This document shows positions 12,101 to 24,289 of a stretch of DNA of 64,000 nucleotides, piece by piece (the first letter of the stretch is position 1; each line of letters opens with the position of its first letter). This stretch comes from Limnanthes douglasii subsp. nivea (Eukaryota; Streptophyta; Magnoliopsida; Brassicales; Limnanthaceae). The notes under the pieces were generated by a model. It worked only from the letters and a program-made list of their open reading frames with translations, was not told the origin of the DNA and searched no databases. The stretch covers positions 75,597,910 to 75,661,909 of the forward strand of contig JAUPFV010000001.1 of NCBI GenBank assembly GCA_036936605.1. Direction: 5' to 3'. The position numbers and the translations under genes were made by a program.

Positions 12101-13246
12101 CAACAAATAAGTTGTGTTAAAATCAATCCTGACCAGAATGATTGCATAGAATGGAGCATTTCAAAAAATAAAAAATTTTGTACTAAAACCACTTGGGAAA
12201 ATATAAGAGTAAAACACAATTGTCCTTTAATTTTCAAAAGAATCTGGCATAGCTTTATACCAACAAAATTTTCATTTTTAACCTGGAAGATACTAAAGAA
12301 TTTTGTGCCTACTGACAGTGAACTTGCAAAGAAACACATCTCAATTGTGTCTAAATGCCAGTTTTGCTGCAACTGTGAAGATACAACACACCTCTTCATC
12401 AGTTGCAGCTTTGGTTGGCAGTTATGGAATTACTATGGGGTTTTATTTAAAATCCCAGTGAAACGCTTTATGACAATTAGGCATATGCTATTCATATGTC
12501 TTAATTCATCTTACAGCAAATTCCATATTAATCATATTGTTCCACAATTGATTTTATGGACAATATGGTTTAATAGGAATCACTGTAAGTTTGACAAACA
12601 AACAGATAACTTTTACAGTGCTATTTGCAGAATAAACAGACTGATTTTAGCATTCGACATGAAACTCAAAACTAAGCACTGGCGAAATGCAATTGATGCA
12701 GGAATCAAGATTGGAGCTATGTCTATAGAGCAGAGAAAGATGACTTACAGGACGTGGAAGGCTCCAATTCCTGGTAGAATGAAGATTAACACCGATGCTG
12801 CTTGCTGTTACACAGGAGAAGCTGCTGGTGGGCTAGTTGTAAGGGACGAACAAGGGAACTGTGTTGAAGGTGCTGGATTTCTTTTCGGGAAGCTTTCACC
12901 ACTTCAAGCTGAAAGAAGAGTGCTACTGGAGGCGCTCTTGCTTTGCAACAGAAGAGGTTGGAGCTTTGTTGACATTGAGTCTGACTGTTGGACTCTAGTC
13001 AGTAGGCTCAATGTCAACGTGAACGAAACCAGTACAGATGAAGAAAGGCTCTGTAGAACCCTAATTCGACCAGAAATGAAAATCAGCCACATTTCCAGAA
13101 TGGAAAATGCTGTGGCTGATTGGATATCAAAGTGGACTCTAGATAAGAAAGAAAGTCATTCCTTCTCAGTCTATGAAATCCCAAACCAGCTTCGAGCGAT
13201 TATTGTGCTTGAAAGCATTGGCGTGGGATACATAGACCCAGGCTAG
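9173..13246 (+). pseudogene. LINE-2 ORF2 (endonuclease - reverse transcriptase - RNase H), two nonsense changes
   Basis: The ORF2 start codon at 9173 overlaps the ORF1 stop. The frame continues to 13246 without frameshifts and is interrupted only by TAG at 9191, where the family has Trp in the WNARG opening, and TAA at 12074. Domains: endonuclease with GDFNS near 9560-9575; reverse transcriptase with SKAFDR near 10902-10920, TGLRQGDPLSPCLF near 11064-11103 and the catalytic FADD box at 11210-11221; a zinc-binding region (C..C....H...C) near 12356-12410; and an RNase H-like RVT_3 domain from about 12760 with NTDAA, AERR and ESDC acidic residues. It would encode about 1,357 residues. The inner frame from 9287 is a downstream ATG, not the true start. 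Confidence 0.9.
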
Positions 13247-13630
13247 GGCTTGAAGGTATGAAGAAATTAAGGAATGAAGGAAGTATTGAAGCATGAAAGA
13301 TGTATAGTGTTTGATTGACGAAATGGGTTAGAACTGAGAAGTTGGAAGCTTGGGTTGGCTGTTAATGGCGGTAATATGAGCTGCTGTGATGAAAGATAGG
13401 GTTTCAAGAGGGGGAGAAGTCTGAGTTGATATGATTAGGGTTTGCTATTAAGACAGTCATAATCGATTTGGGGCTAATAGCTTAGTCCTGAATCGGATGT
13501 CTTAATTGGGCCAAGTTGGATTACTTAAGCCTAAACATGTTAGGCCTTGTTTGTTTCCAGTCCAATTCTTTTGGGCCTAGTTTGTAGAACTTGATTTATT
13601 TTAATAAAGTTACCAATTAAAAAAAAAAAT

Positions 13631-13645
13631 AAAGCGTCAAATATC
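13631..13645. repeat. Target site duplication, 3' copy, of LINE-2
   Basis: AAAGCGTCAAATATC follows the poly(A) tail. It matches the 5' copy at 14 of 15 positions. Confidence 0.85.
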
Positions 13646-14395
13646 AAATGAATTTTAAGTGGTGTAACGACAAATGTTAAAAAGAGAAACTAAAATTATA
13701 ATTTAAAGAAAAAGAAAATCTCTCAAAAGTAGTTAATGGTGTTAAATCATTCTCTTTCTATGTGCAAAAGTTGTTTTATATAATGAATATTAATGGCCCC
13801 AATTGGGTTTACACGGTTTACCCCGTTTTAGGCTATTATATTCTACTAATTTGTTATAATTAAATATATTTATTTCTTATTACGTATTACACATTTATTA
13901 AATTAGTACTACCACTAAATTTTCGTCCAGTTTTTATGGGTTCGGATACGTGGGTTAAATTAGTACTACCATTTATGTGTAGAAAATTCATCCATGGTAT
14001 TGAGATCCACATTAAATGGTTGGTTTATCCCAGTATTTCTACGTTTTGAATTCATTTTAAAATTAATAACAGTTTTTTTTTTAAATATGCAATAAAATAC
14101 TAATAATAAAATCTAAATTTAGACTAATAACAAGATAGAACAACTAAATTTAGACTAATAACAAGATAGAACAACTAAATTTAGACTAATAACAACTAAG
14201 AAACAATTTGCAGAAAAACAAAAATCAAACAATTTCGAACGTAGGAGTAGAATATGTAAATTAAGTAATTATAGATTTCTAGAACTTTTCGAACAAGTAG
14301 ATAGATTTAGAGAGAAGTAGAGAGTTGTTTGAGAGGTGTGAGTATTGGTGTTGGGGTCTCCTCTATTTATAGGGGAGACCCATAAAAAAAAACCG
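13646..14395. other. Non-coding AT-rich spacer with a 31-bp tandem repeat
   Basis: No gene is seen. At 14113-14194 a 31-bp unit (CTAAATTTAGACTAATAACA followed by AGATAGAACAA) is repeated about 2.7 times with no visible changes. The left end of the downstream transposon may lie in here but I could not place it. Confidence 0.6.
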
Positions 14396-14399
14396 AAAA

Positions 14400-14657
14400 A
14401 AAAAATATTCGCCCGGACCATCCGGATGGGCGTCCGGATGGTCTGGGCACACGGTCCGGGGCATCCGGACGGTTTCGCCCGGACGCCCGGACAGACAAAT
14501 CGGACCATCCGGATATCGATCCGGATGGTCTGGTTGTAACCGGGGCATCCGGACGGTTCGGCCGGATGCCCCGGATGACCAACGGCTAATTCAAACGAAC
14601 TAGCCGTTGGCTATGGTCCGCTTGATGACGTCATGCTGACGTCATCAAACGGCTAGT
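14400..14657. promoter_or_regulatory. GC-rich palindrome cluster with two TGACGTCA sites upstream of the P1 gene
   Basis: From 14408 to 14580 the core CCGGA/TCCGG recurs about a dozen times in both orientations. Downstream, TGACGTCA occurs at 14626-14633 and 14637-14644, the two halves of an inverted repeat extending over 14622-14648. This spacing resembles the tandem TGACG as-1 type elements bound by plant TGA bZIP factors. Flanking CTAGCCGTT and AACGGCTAG copies add an outer foldback. Copy P2 keeps a reduced version (41690-41730). Regulatory function is inferred. Confidence 0.5.
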
Positions 14658-14673
14658 AGGAATAAAAAAAACC

Positions 14674-14681
14674 TATAAATA
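14674..14681 (+). promoter_or_regulatory. TATA box of the P1 transposon gene
   Basis: TATAAATA is followed by a pyrimidine-rich CTCTCC leader and an ATG at 14829. It is downstream of the palindrome cluster. Confidence 0.6.
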
Positions 14682-14828
14682 CAACCTACATCCTCCTATA
14701 TTTTTCACTCCAACTCCACTACAAATCTCTCCCCTCTCTCCCTCTCCACTACAAATTTATCCCCTCTCTCTACTACACTTCTCTAATTTTTTTTTTTCAA
14801 ACTCTATTGAAATTTCAGGTTTCGCTAA

Positions 14829-16314
14829 ATGTCTTCGAAAAGAACAAAGAATGCTCGTAAAGGTGGATGTAGTCAACCAACCGCTTCCCAAGTGAGAGAT
14901 GGAAAATATGTTGTTTGAATCCATGGAGGTAACGGAGAGCGAGACTATCGAACATCGCCCCGAGGGGGAGATTCGCATCCGTAATCAGCAAGGAGGTCGA
15001 GGTGTAACAAAAATTTGGTCCGGTATGTTTCTGGACTACGAGGAACTGATCCAAATAGAGGGTATGCAAAAAAATTCAAACTTATTGAACCTACTAATGG
15101 CCTAGGTTGGATTACACTAGCTACATTCAAATGTGATTGGTATATAGAACTAGTGCGAAGGTTTTATTCCACAGCTAGATTAATCGAAAATGATCCAATA
15201 GGTTTAGGAATGAATTGTTTGATTGATGGTAAAGACTATTGTTTTTTTGAAACTGATTTCGAAGATCTTTTTTCCGTTCCAACCCATGATATGTATACCG
15301 GTAATAAATTACCTCCCATTAGTTATCGCCCTACGATCTGGAGTGATGATTGGCCTTTGTCTTACGAAGAAGCAGTAGAGATTCTTACTTGTCCTGGTGC
15401 GGAAGCTCCGAAAATTAGCGGTAAATTTCGAGCCATGCGGGGTAATTTGGATGGTATTGGGAAATTAGCTTTGAAATTGGTAAATAGTATAGTTCTTCCC
15501 CCTAGTAACAATGATTCGCAGCTTTCATATATTCAAACATTTGTTACTGCTTTTATCATTCGAAATCAGGGAATAATTAATTTACCTAGCTTGATGATTC
15601 GAAATATGGTTACGAGGTGTGGTACGGATAAACTACCTTATGGGATGATATTGAGTAAATTGCTTGTTTCGAAAGGAGCTAATGTGAGTATGTACACTCC
15701 GGTGAAGGTGAGGCCGACTAGTGCTATAGGTAGAAACTCTTTGCGTTTGCAGGAAATATACTCTTGGGATGGAGAGTTGATTTCGAAATTGGAGGCATGG
15801 AACCACCATAGAGAATACTTGAATCAGATATATATTGCGAACGGTCTTACAAAACCTCCAAATCCACCTACTCAGTATCGAGTTGAGGCTGCAGCGTCTT
15901 TCGATCCAAATGCTAGTGGTTCTTCTGGAGTACCACCACAACAAAGACGAACCGATCGCGAATTTGCTGAGTTTTCGCATCAGCATCATATGGATTATAT
16001 GCAATTTGCGCATACTCAACAAAAGGAATGGTATGATGATTTTATAATTGGCAGGGGGGGTAAATGACCAGCTTAGCCAGATACAGCAGTGGCAAGTAGG
16101 GGTGAATGATCAACTTGGTCACCTCGAGCAGTGGCATGGTCAATACGAGCAGTGGCATGGTCAATACGAGCAGTGGCATCATGGACAAGAACAATGGAAT
16201 AAGCGATTTGCAAACTCTCAAGCCCAACAGTCGGAGTATATGCGACAGATGATGGAGAACATGCATTTGCAAGGTCAACCACCTAACAACAACAACAACG
16301 ATGAAGCTCCTTAG
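14829..16314 (+). pseudogene. Putative plant transposon protein with Gln/Trp/His-rich repeat tail, frameshifted
   Basis: The likely original start is the ATG at 14829 (MSSKRTKN), but a TGA follows about 30 codons later in that frame, and a continuous reading resumes only near 15015. The 15015-16067 part (about 350 residues) resembles the plant-specific 'putative plant transposon protein' domain, with segments such as GLGWITLATFKCDWYIELVR and SYEEAVEILTCPG. A run of seven G at 16054-16060 carries a frame change; the next frame (16048-16314) continues the same protein as a tail in which (E/Q)QWHGQY repeats, encoded by a 21-bp unit near 16128-16190, precede a C-terminal helix and an Asn run. The role in transposition is not known to me. 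A degenerate paralogue is at 41835-42801. Confidence 0.65.
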
Positions 16315-17141
16315 TTTTTCGCAATTGATTTTCATTATCGTTGTAATGTTTATCTTTTTTATTTGATTGAACAACTATGTTACTTGTTTGGTTTTTATTT
16401 TTAATGAATTGTTTGTTTTGCTTCTATTTTTTATTAAATGTTATTTAAATCACTTACCTAGCTTTCAATTTTTATTTTGTTCTTTACAACTTACAAGTAA
16501 TTTATGTTTATGCATATAAACTTCTAATATTGAATAGTTCGAAAATACAATAAACTATATAATTCATCTAACCATAAACACTTCAAGCTTGAAAGAATCT
16601 AAAGAATCACCTAATAATTTAAAATTTTAATACAATTATATGTCTAATAGGTATATATTATTTAATAGTAATATATTATTCAAACGTATCAAAATCAAAT
16701 TACAATTATTATTTTAAAATGTAATTGATGATTATAAAATTTCGATTAAAATGATAACATATTTAAATTAAAATACATGAAATAGAATAATTAACTCGTG
16801 TATATGGTACATATCTAATTTATTGAAATTAGATTCAATTAACACTTACAAATTAATTTTAAATAACATTATAAAATATTCTGATAAACGGTTCTTAAAT
16901 GGTTAAATGGTTTGGCTGTTGGTTTGAACTGGTAAACAGTTCTTAAATGGTTCGTCTGGTGGTTTGAACTGGCGGTTTAACTGTGAAACTGACCCATTAG
17001 AACTGCAACCTGGCAGGACCGCCAGACCGTCAAGACCGGATAAGAGCAACCCGCCAGGATCGCAACCGGGCAGGACTGCAACCCGTGGTTCTGATTTAAA
17101 CGGTGCGGGTTGGTGCTGGTTCAACCCGTTTGACACCTCTA

Positions 17142-17310
17142 GTAAATATTATCAAACAAACAAGAGAAAATAAGCATATCAGTTTCGTATAATAAAGATA
17201 GACCCAGTTTCTTATAGTAAAGATAGATTACCAGTACCGCATACAGAGTTTCTTAGGAAATATTACTGAAATTAGATTGCCACGCATAGAGAGCTATGGC
17301 TTTGCCTTAA
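17142..17310. other. Short spacer between the P1 element and pseudogene A
   Basis: AT-rich DNA corresponding to the 3' flank of F-box/PP2 gene A. No feature is recognised. Confidence 0.5.
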
Positions 17311-18570
17311 TTAGTTATAAACCACTTTAGGCCTGATCTCGATACCTAGAATGATGAGGCCACCCTTTCCATTATAGTTTTTGGTGTCCATCACACTCAT
17401 TTCTAGCTCCTCCTCTATGTCTATGTCTCCCTTGTTGTAAAACTCTCCAAGCTCTACCTCGAGCCACCCAGCTCCTCTCTCTTTAAAGTCCATATTCTTT
17501 TCTCTACGAGGATAAGAGACCATAGGCCGATGTCTATTCTTATCGTAGCGATCTAGAAAACCCATTATCTTATTGCTTTTACCTCCCACAGGTCCAAACG
17601 AAACCTCTATTGCTTGATTTTCAAAACCATAAGTGTGCAAAGTTGTTTTGTACACAAAGTAAGCTCCATAAAGAGTTTTTTTTCTGACAGCATTTGAGTA
17701 TTAATGGTGCCGTGAATTTCGAGCCAAAACACTTCAAAAGTTCAACAACTCTTGAAAACCTATTCATATATATATATATATATATCAAACACTTGAAGAG
17801 ATAATTAAAAATGACGATTTATAACTTGTTAGAATTGATGTGAGCGCGTGTGACCGACCTCACGGACTAGCGAGATATTGTCCGCTTTGCGCTCGTAGGC
17901 GCGCACGGGTTTGCTCTTGGGTGTACTCCCAAAAGGCCTCTTGCTAGTTGAGGTGGGTCCACACTTATATACACTCTTTTATGGTCCTTGTTAGCAATGT
18001 GGGATTGGGAGTCCTCTATGGGATGAAGTTTATTCTTCACATAACTGGAAGAAAAAAGAAACACATACCTACGGTCCGGAACAGAGATCCATCGCCAGTA
18101 TAAACAAGAGTCGATCCATACTATTATCAAGTCATTGGGAGCTATCATGTAACACTCTTTCCCACTCTTTTTTTCAAGTGAAAAACACTACTCATCCAAA
18201 AAAATTAAATCTTAAATAGTTGATAAAGAAACCAACTATAAGAAACATTATATAAACATTAACAAAACCAAACCACCGAAATATGTCGGCAAAGACGGTC
18301 ATAGAAATTATCATTACCTTCTTTCCATCTTCAATTAAGATGGGATGGTCAGACAAAGTGAGATAAAGTTGTTTCACCGATGTGTAGACATTAGAACTTG
18401 ATTCAACAGTACTTGGCAAAATGAGTGGTAGAAAACTCTTCCAAACTTCGTCGGAATCCGCGATCAGTTGGATATGTTTTGAGACTGAGGCCATAGTACA
18501 TGCCTCGGCGGGAGTGGTAGAGGAGATAATCTTGAGGAGACAGTTTCGAGGTTAGGTCTCAAAAATCCAT
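17311..18570 (-). pseudogene. F-box/PP2 (PP2-B-like) pseudogene A
   Basis: This is a three-exon relative of intact gene B at 45849-44674. Exon 1 (18570-18318) encodes the F-box region but has one extra T after the third codon, giving a stop at codon 4; a shorter reading from 18494 lacks the F-box start. Exon 2 encodes a well-kept PP2-type segment (KKSGKECYMIAPNDL then a WRWIS block) ending near 18069. Exon 3 starts near 17740 and has small indels against gene B before the frame re-opens at 17655 for the PP2 lectin-like domain ending in GIEIRPK. The repeat insertion of gene B is absent, so A shows the ancestral loop. The upstream TATA equivalent is mutated to TCTAAATA near 18623-18630. Confidence 0.85.
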
Positions 18571-20089
18571 CAGAGCGGTAATATATGTTGTGTGACCTAT
18601 TGATAGAGAAAAAAGTGTAAGAGGATATTTAGAGGATGCATAAGTGAGTCGCTTGAATTTGGTAGTATTACGTGTTATCAGTATTTGAGAAACTTTGCAG
18701 AGTGCAACACGTGATTTTCAAGGACAATAGTGAGTCGGCACCAAGTTTCATATTAAATTACTGACCTTCTTCTCATCAGCTCTAATATATTCTCACTTTA
18801 GAAAAATAGGATAAAAGATTTATATTGTTCTATTTAAAATACATAATATTATTAATCTTAATGACAACAGAATATAAAAACACAATCCATCTTAAAATCC
18901 CAATTTTACTTAAAAAATGTTGTTATATACAAATACAAATTTATTGAACCCACATTAACAAAATAGTAAAACAAATATGCATTTACAAAGTATTAAAAAA
19001 ATAGACGGATGTGGAAAATGTTGTTAAAAAAACTAAAATTTGTCTCAAAATAAGATAAAACATTATTTTAATGTTTTGTTTTGTTTTATTTTTTTAAAAA
19101 ATTAATTTTTGAAACAGAAGCACCACACGTTAGACGAAACGATATATGTATCGTTTAATCGGTGGTACATGCGGTGAATACTGTATGTTTGAACATTTTT
19201 AATCATCGATTTACAATTTTTTGTAGGACTGGTTCGCGCTCTTTGAATCACTAATTCAAATACCTTGTACTAACTCTTCATGTTTTTTTTACCACCGGTT
19301 CACAAGTAATGCATTTTTGTGATTGTCAGTCTATGTTTCGTTTACTTATTTTTTATTTTTATGTACTTTCAAATCGCATGATGAGAATGATATTGATGAG
19401 AATGATACTGATGAATATGCATGAGATTTCACAACAGATTGTAGTAATGTCTTTTTCAAAACAGATTATTATACGCGAAAATTATTGGTTGAGCGGTTAA
19501 GAAAATCACGCGACCAAACAAATTGGTTATCAACATAAAATGTCGTGATGCTTTGTATAGTATAAAAATCCTAAAATATGTTTTGAATTCGAAAATTTAA
19601 GAAAATGTCGACCGAATAAAAAATTTGTGGTTGCTTTTTCGAGCTTAAAGGGAGTATGCTAATTCCAGACCAATGATTATTAAACGTTACCTACGGGATT
19701 CACAATCATCCAAATGTTAAACACATAGACAGTCATTAGTGGGACATTTGACTAAAGAAGAGTTAGATTTGTAGAATGTTCTACCTATCATACCCTTGAA
19801 AAATGTTGAACGAAGTAAAGAAGTTGAACAAAGGAAATTTTTCATCCACACAGACTGTTTACAATGCTTAGACAAAAAAATTGGATGTTTGAGAAAGTCA
19901 GTTGGTCATAGTTGCAATAATTGTTAGGAAAACTCAAACGGTATCATTATTTTGAATGAGGTGGTTCTTCTGTCACCGGAACAAGAGAGGTATGCAGTTC
20001 AGTTACTAAAGGATATGCTGCTTGAGTCGTAACATGGACAATTTTCGAACTAGTCTGTGTCATCTTCTTCTCACTACTATGTTTGTCCC
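18571..20089. other. 5' flank of pseudogene A, duplicated at 45900-46870
   Basis: No intact gene. From about 19310 to 19570 the sequence aligns by eye with 46620-46870 (shared TTATACGCG and AAATGTCGTGATGCT-like blocks), so the duplication that made A and B included more than 1 kb of upstream DNA. The reading frames here are broken and I do not recognise a protein. Confidence 0.55.
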
Positions 20090-20149
20090 CCTAGTTTATT
20101 TTTTAAGGGCTCTATTTTTCTCATTTTTTAAGGTTGGGGGCTCTTCAGG

Positions 20150-20271
20150 TTCTTCTTGGAATGCCAAGGAATCATCTAGAATAATGTTTTATGCATTGTA
20201 CCATCCAATTATTATTGGTACCCATTAATTTTATCTTATATGTCCTATAAAGAGAGGCCCATATACCAACA
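20150..20271 (-). repeat. 3' LTR remnant of the Copia element
   Basis: On minus it starts TGTTGGTATATGGGCC just after the polypurine tract and aligns with 24655-24774 of the other LTR, including a shared TTCTTCTTGGAATGCCA block on plus. Confidence 0.75.
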
Positions 20272-20286
20272 AATTCCCCCTCCGAC
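20272..20286 (-). other. Polypurine tract of the Copia element
   Basis: GGAGGGGGAA on minus lies immediately before the TG of the 3' LTR, the expected primer for plus-strand synthesis. Confidence 0.75.
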
Positions 20287-20479
20287 CTATGTAGAGGGTA
20301 ATATCTATCTTCGTTTTGATCTGTAGACTTCGAGCTTGTTGAGAGACAATGTTTTTCTCATCATGTTTGAACCATTTTCATCCAATTAATTTGATCTAAG
20401 TGTAGTATCTTATGTTCAAGTATATCCCTAATCCCATGATATCAAACATCGATATGCTTCAACTTTGAAATAAAATGTT

Positions 20480-23400
20480 GAGTTCTTACTTTGGTGGATA
20501 ACCATCTCGCTATCGTAATACACTACATAGTTTTCATTCTTTACGAAAAGTTCTCTCGATAACCTCCTCAACCATAATGTTTCCTTGCAAACTTCTGTTG
20601 TTGCGATAAACTCTGACTAGGTAGTTGACAATGTGTCATATTTTTGTAACTTCGATTGCCAGAATACAGCTCCACCACCAAATGTTATCATATAACCCGA
20701 AGTAGGCTTTCTGGAATCAACATCTCTAACTATATCAACGTCTGTATAAGCATTTAATTCCGGGTTTCCTCCAAAAAACATAAGCACATCTTTGAAGTAC
20801 CCTTAAATATCATAGAATCCACTTCACAATATTATCCTAATGTTTTTTTCAAGGATTAGAAAGAAATCGAGTAACGACACTAACTATATGGGCAATGTCT
20901 ACTCTGGTACAGACCATGGATTACATCAAGCTTCCGACCACGAATGCATTTGGAACTTCATTCATTCTATTATTCTTCTTCTCACTCTTTGAAATTAAGT
21001 AGTGCTTAACTTAAAATGACTTGCAAGGGGAGAAGATACAGTTTAACTTTTCTCATGATAAATTTCTCAAGAACTTTCGCAGCACATTCTTCTTGAGACA
21101 ACCATAGCTTCCTACTATTACTATCTCTAATGATATTCGCTTCAAGAATATGCTTAGCCTCTCCCAAATATTACATGGAAAAATATTTATTTAGTTCCCC
21201 CTTAAGTTTGTCAATCTTCTCAAAGTCACGCCTAACAATCAACATATCATCCATATAAAGAAAAAGGATGATGAAGTCTCCATTATAATATCTTTTGATA
21301 AACACGCATTGATCAACTGGGTCATTTTAAAGTTTTTTTCAAGCATTAAAAAATTAAACTTTTTATATCATTGTGGTGGAGCTTTTTCAGCCCATAGACT
21401 TCTTTTTAGCTTGCATATAATAGTTTATTCTCCTTTTATTTCGAAGCCTTCACGTTGTTCCATATATATTTATTTTTGTGAGTCTCTGTGTATGAAGGTT
21501 ATCTTTACATCTAGTTGTTCGATTTCAAGATTCAAGTTTGCCACCAAACCAAGTATGGTTCTAATAGATCTCATCAAAGTCAACTCCTTTCTTTTGGTAA
21601 AATCCTTTCACAACCAAACGAGCTTTGTACCTAGGTTGTGAGCTGAAATCGTGAACTTTAATATTGTACAACCATTTATTCTTGAGCGTCTTCTTTCCTG
21701 TGGGAAGTTTCACCAAGTCATAGGTGAAAATACACTTCAAGGATTCTATTTCTTCATCCATAGCCTATACTCATTCTTCTTTTTTATCAAGAGACGTATA
21801 TTCTTCATACCTTTCGGGTTCCCTGCTATCTGTAAGCATAACATACTCATTTGGATTGTATCTTGTTCAGGGCCTTTATCAGATCTTCTTAGGACAACTG
21901 GTTTCTCGCAAGGTTCCTCCTGATTTTGTTGTTTCTCCTCACCTAACTAATTTTAATGTTTTTGTGGTTACTTCATACGTGCAGCTTCATATCCATTCCC
22001 TCCATTGTTTTGTGTCATAGAGGAGGAAATAGATTCCAAATTGACTCGAATTTCAGGATTTACTCTTGGTGGAGGTTCCTCTTTCTCCATGTCACTAAGA
22101 TTCTCATCTTTAGAGAAAACAACATATTTGCTTCTTATTATCCTTCTTGAAATTGGATCCCATAATGTGTAACCAAATTCTCCATATGAGTATCCTATAA
22201 AAATGCATTCATTCGTCTTAGCATCTAGTTTATTTCTTTAATCTTTGGGAATATGAACAAATTCCTCGCATCCAAAAACTCGCAAGTGCCCATAAGAGAC
22301 TTCTTTACAACTCCATGCTCTTTGGGGAATTTCATAACCCAAAGGAATCGATGGAAAGAGGTTGATAATATTGATTTCAATCTGCATAGCTTCACTTCAT
22401 AAGGATTTCGATAACTTCGTATTAGAGAGCATGCTCCACGTACGTTCTCAAATTTTCCTTTTCATTCTTTTAGTCACATTATTTTTTGTTCGGGATATTT
22501 GGGAATTTTCTTCTCCAACTAGATCCAATAGGACATGCGGTAGTTCTCAAAAGGACCTCGGTACTCTCCTCCATTATCTAACCAAGTGAATTTCAACATT
22601 CTACTAGTCTCTCGTTCCACCTTCTTATGAAAGTTTTTGAAAACTTACAAGACCTGATCTTTATTCATTAAGGTATATGCAACTACTATTATGGAATGAT
22701 TATCGATGAATTTTATGTGTAAATTATTTGGCCCCAAGTGAATTTTTATCCATATAACAAACATCCATATGTACTAAATCCAAAACATGTAACCTTTTAT
22801 GTGTAAAAATTTTTTGGAAAGAAATTTTGTGTTGTTTACCAGGTAAACAATGATAACATGGTTTAAAGGATATACATTTCACTTTTGGTATGAGCTCTTT
22901 CTTCGCCAGCGTTTGCATATCTTTCTATCCCATGTGCCCAAGTCTTTTGTGCCAAAATGCAGTAACATCTTCTTCAGATATATAGTTTATCTCACTCTTT
23001 TTAACGCTTCTTGCATTGAGTAGAGGGAATTCTTCTTCAATCCTGTAGCCACCACAAGAGAAATTTTACTAAGCTTTCATTTCTCATCACCGAAATAATT
23101 TGAATACCCTTCATCATCAAGCTTTCTAGTAGATGTCAAATTGAGTCAAATACTAGGAATATATCTCACATTTTTTAGAAATAATTTGTTCCCTTCCTTT
23201 GTTTTTAAGCAAATGCGATCCTTTTTAATAGTTTTTGCAATACCTTGGTCTCGGATTCGAACATTACCAAAATCACCAATTGAGTAGGTAGTGAAGAATT
23301 CACCATGAGAGATAACATAATAGAATGATCCTGAATCAATCACCTAATCACTATAATCACTTACTAAATTAATACAAATATTATCATAAACAAGACTTAC

Positions 23401-24240
23401 CTCGTTGTCATAGCATGATATAACAACTGATGTTTTTTTATTATTTTTACATTTTATATCTTTGAACTCTTTAGCTTGATCCGTCTTAAGAAATCTGTGC
23501 ATGTTCCTTTTATGAATAACTTTTTTACAGTAGAAGCACACAATACCCGTGGGCCATGATTGTGATCTCCCTCTCGATCTATTATTCCTCTTGTCCTTAG
23601 AGCCTTTTGTTTGACTATTTCCCCCTTTCAAAATTTTAAAAAACAAGAGCTTTTAGTCCATGAGACTTATTATGAGTTCATGTATGTTTTCTTTTTTTCC
23701 TGTTCATTTAGGATACTATCATTTACCATATTCATGGTACGCTACCATTTCGAGCAAAATTTCTTAGGGAAATAACTAGAGTTTCTCAACTATCGGTAAA
23801 GAACTAAAAAATAATAATGCTTGTAATTCATCATCAAGATTAATTTTCATACTAATGAGTTGAATTTCAAACCTTGAAAATCACTTAGATGCTTTGTGAT
23901 GCTCCTTCCATCCTTGAATTTGAGATTCAAATGTCTTCTAATCAAAGAAGCTTCATTTTATGATTTTTTACGCTCGTACATAGAATCAACGTTTTCCAAA
24001 GCACATCCGCTTTTGTCTCTTTAGAAACATGATGAAAAACACATTGATCTAACGGCTGATAATGGCCATTCTCTTCTGATGTATCACCTCCCACTGCTTA
24101 TCTAGTTTTATCATCGGGTTTTGCTTCATCACCTTAAATGGGTTCATAGAGATCTTTGGAATAAAGAATGCCCTTCATTTTTGTCTTCTAAATTGAATAA
24201 TTTGAAGAAGTCAACTTTAGCATACCTCTAACAAATATAT
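20480..24240 (-). pseudogene. Copia gag-pol polyprotein, many stops and frameshifts
   Basis: Fragments in minus-strand order. Gag ends near 23646-23344 with a zinc knuckle whose last Cys is lost (C-FY-C-KKVI-H-KRNM-H). Protease at 23343-23146 begins with the DSG active-site motif. The integrase zinc region near 22918-22724 contains CYHCLPGKQHKISF. Reverse transcriptase near 21761 has NKWLYNIK and RYKARLVVKGFYQKKGVDF, and the catalytic YMDDM box lies near 21250. RNase H is preceded by a GSLM-SMVCTRVDIA block near 20915 and has a DSRKPTSGYMITFGGGAVFW block near 20700-20660. Each piece is interrupted, so no functional polyprotein is possible. Confidence 0.85.
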
Positions 24241-24274
24241 CATTCATTAAGATGAATGCTCAAAATAGATTCTA

Positions 24275-24287
24275 GCTCTTATACCAA
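24275..24287 (-). other. Primer binding site of the Copia element
   Basis: TTGGTATAAGAGC on minus sits two bases inside the 5' LTR. It matches the initiator-Met tRNA type site TGGTATCAGAGC with one change. Confidence 0.8.
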
Positions 24288-24289
24288 TT

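Larger units (their letters stand above)
7812..13629 (+). mobile_element. Full-length L1-type LINE (LINE-2), flanked by 15-bp target site duplication
   Basis: This non-LTR retrotransposon of about 5.8 kb has both ends defined. The 5' end starts GGGATCTG right after the target site duplication, and the 3' end is an A9 tail (13621-13629) followed by the second copy. It has an 88-bp 5' UTR, ORF1 (7900-9180), ORF2 (9173-13246) and a 3' UTR of about 375 bp with AATAAAG near 13602. The element has only two nonsense changes in ORF2 and one mismatch between its target duplications, so it is a younger insertion than LINE-1. Confidence 0.92.
14396..17141 (+). mobile_element. DNA transposon-like element carrying a 'putative plant transposon protein' gene, copy P1
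   Basis: The element has a GC-rich palindromic 5' region, a TATA box, one decayed gene, an AT-rich 3' part shared with copy P2, and a terminal zone (16880-17141) rich in short GGTTTGAACTGG, ACCGCCAGACC and CAACCCG repeats. It ends with ACCCGTTTGACACCTCTA (17124-17141), whose complement TAGAGGTGTCAAACGGGT resembles the terminal inverted repeats of hAT-type plant elements. A matching left terminus was not found, so the left boundary is approximate and the superfamily is inference. The same layout recurs at 41677-44060. Confidence 0.6.

Noticed and set aside
14269..14582. Several overlapping short ORFs on both strands
   Set aside because: They arise from the GC-rich CCGGA palindrome cluster and are not conserved in copy P2.
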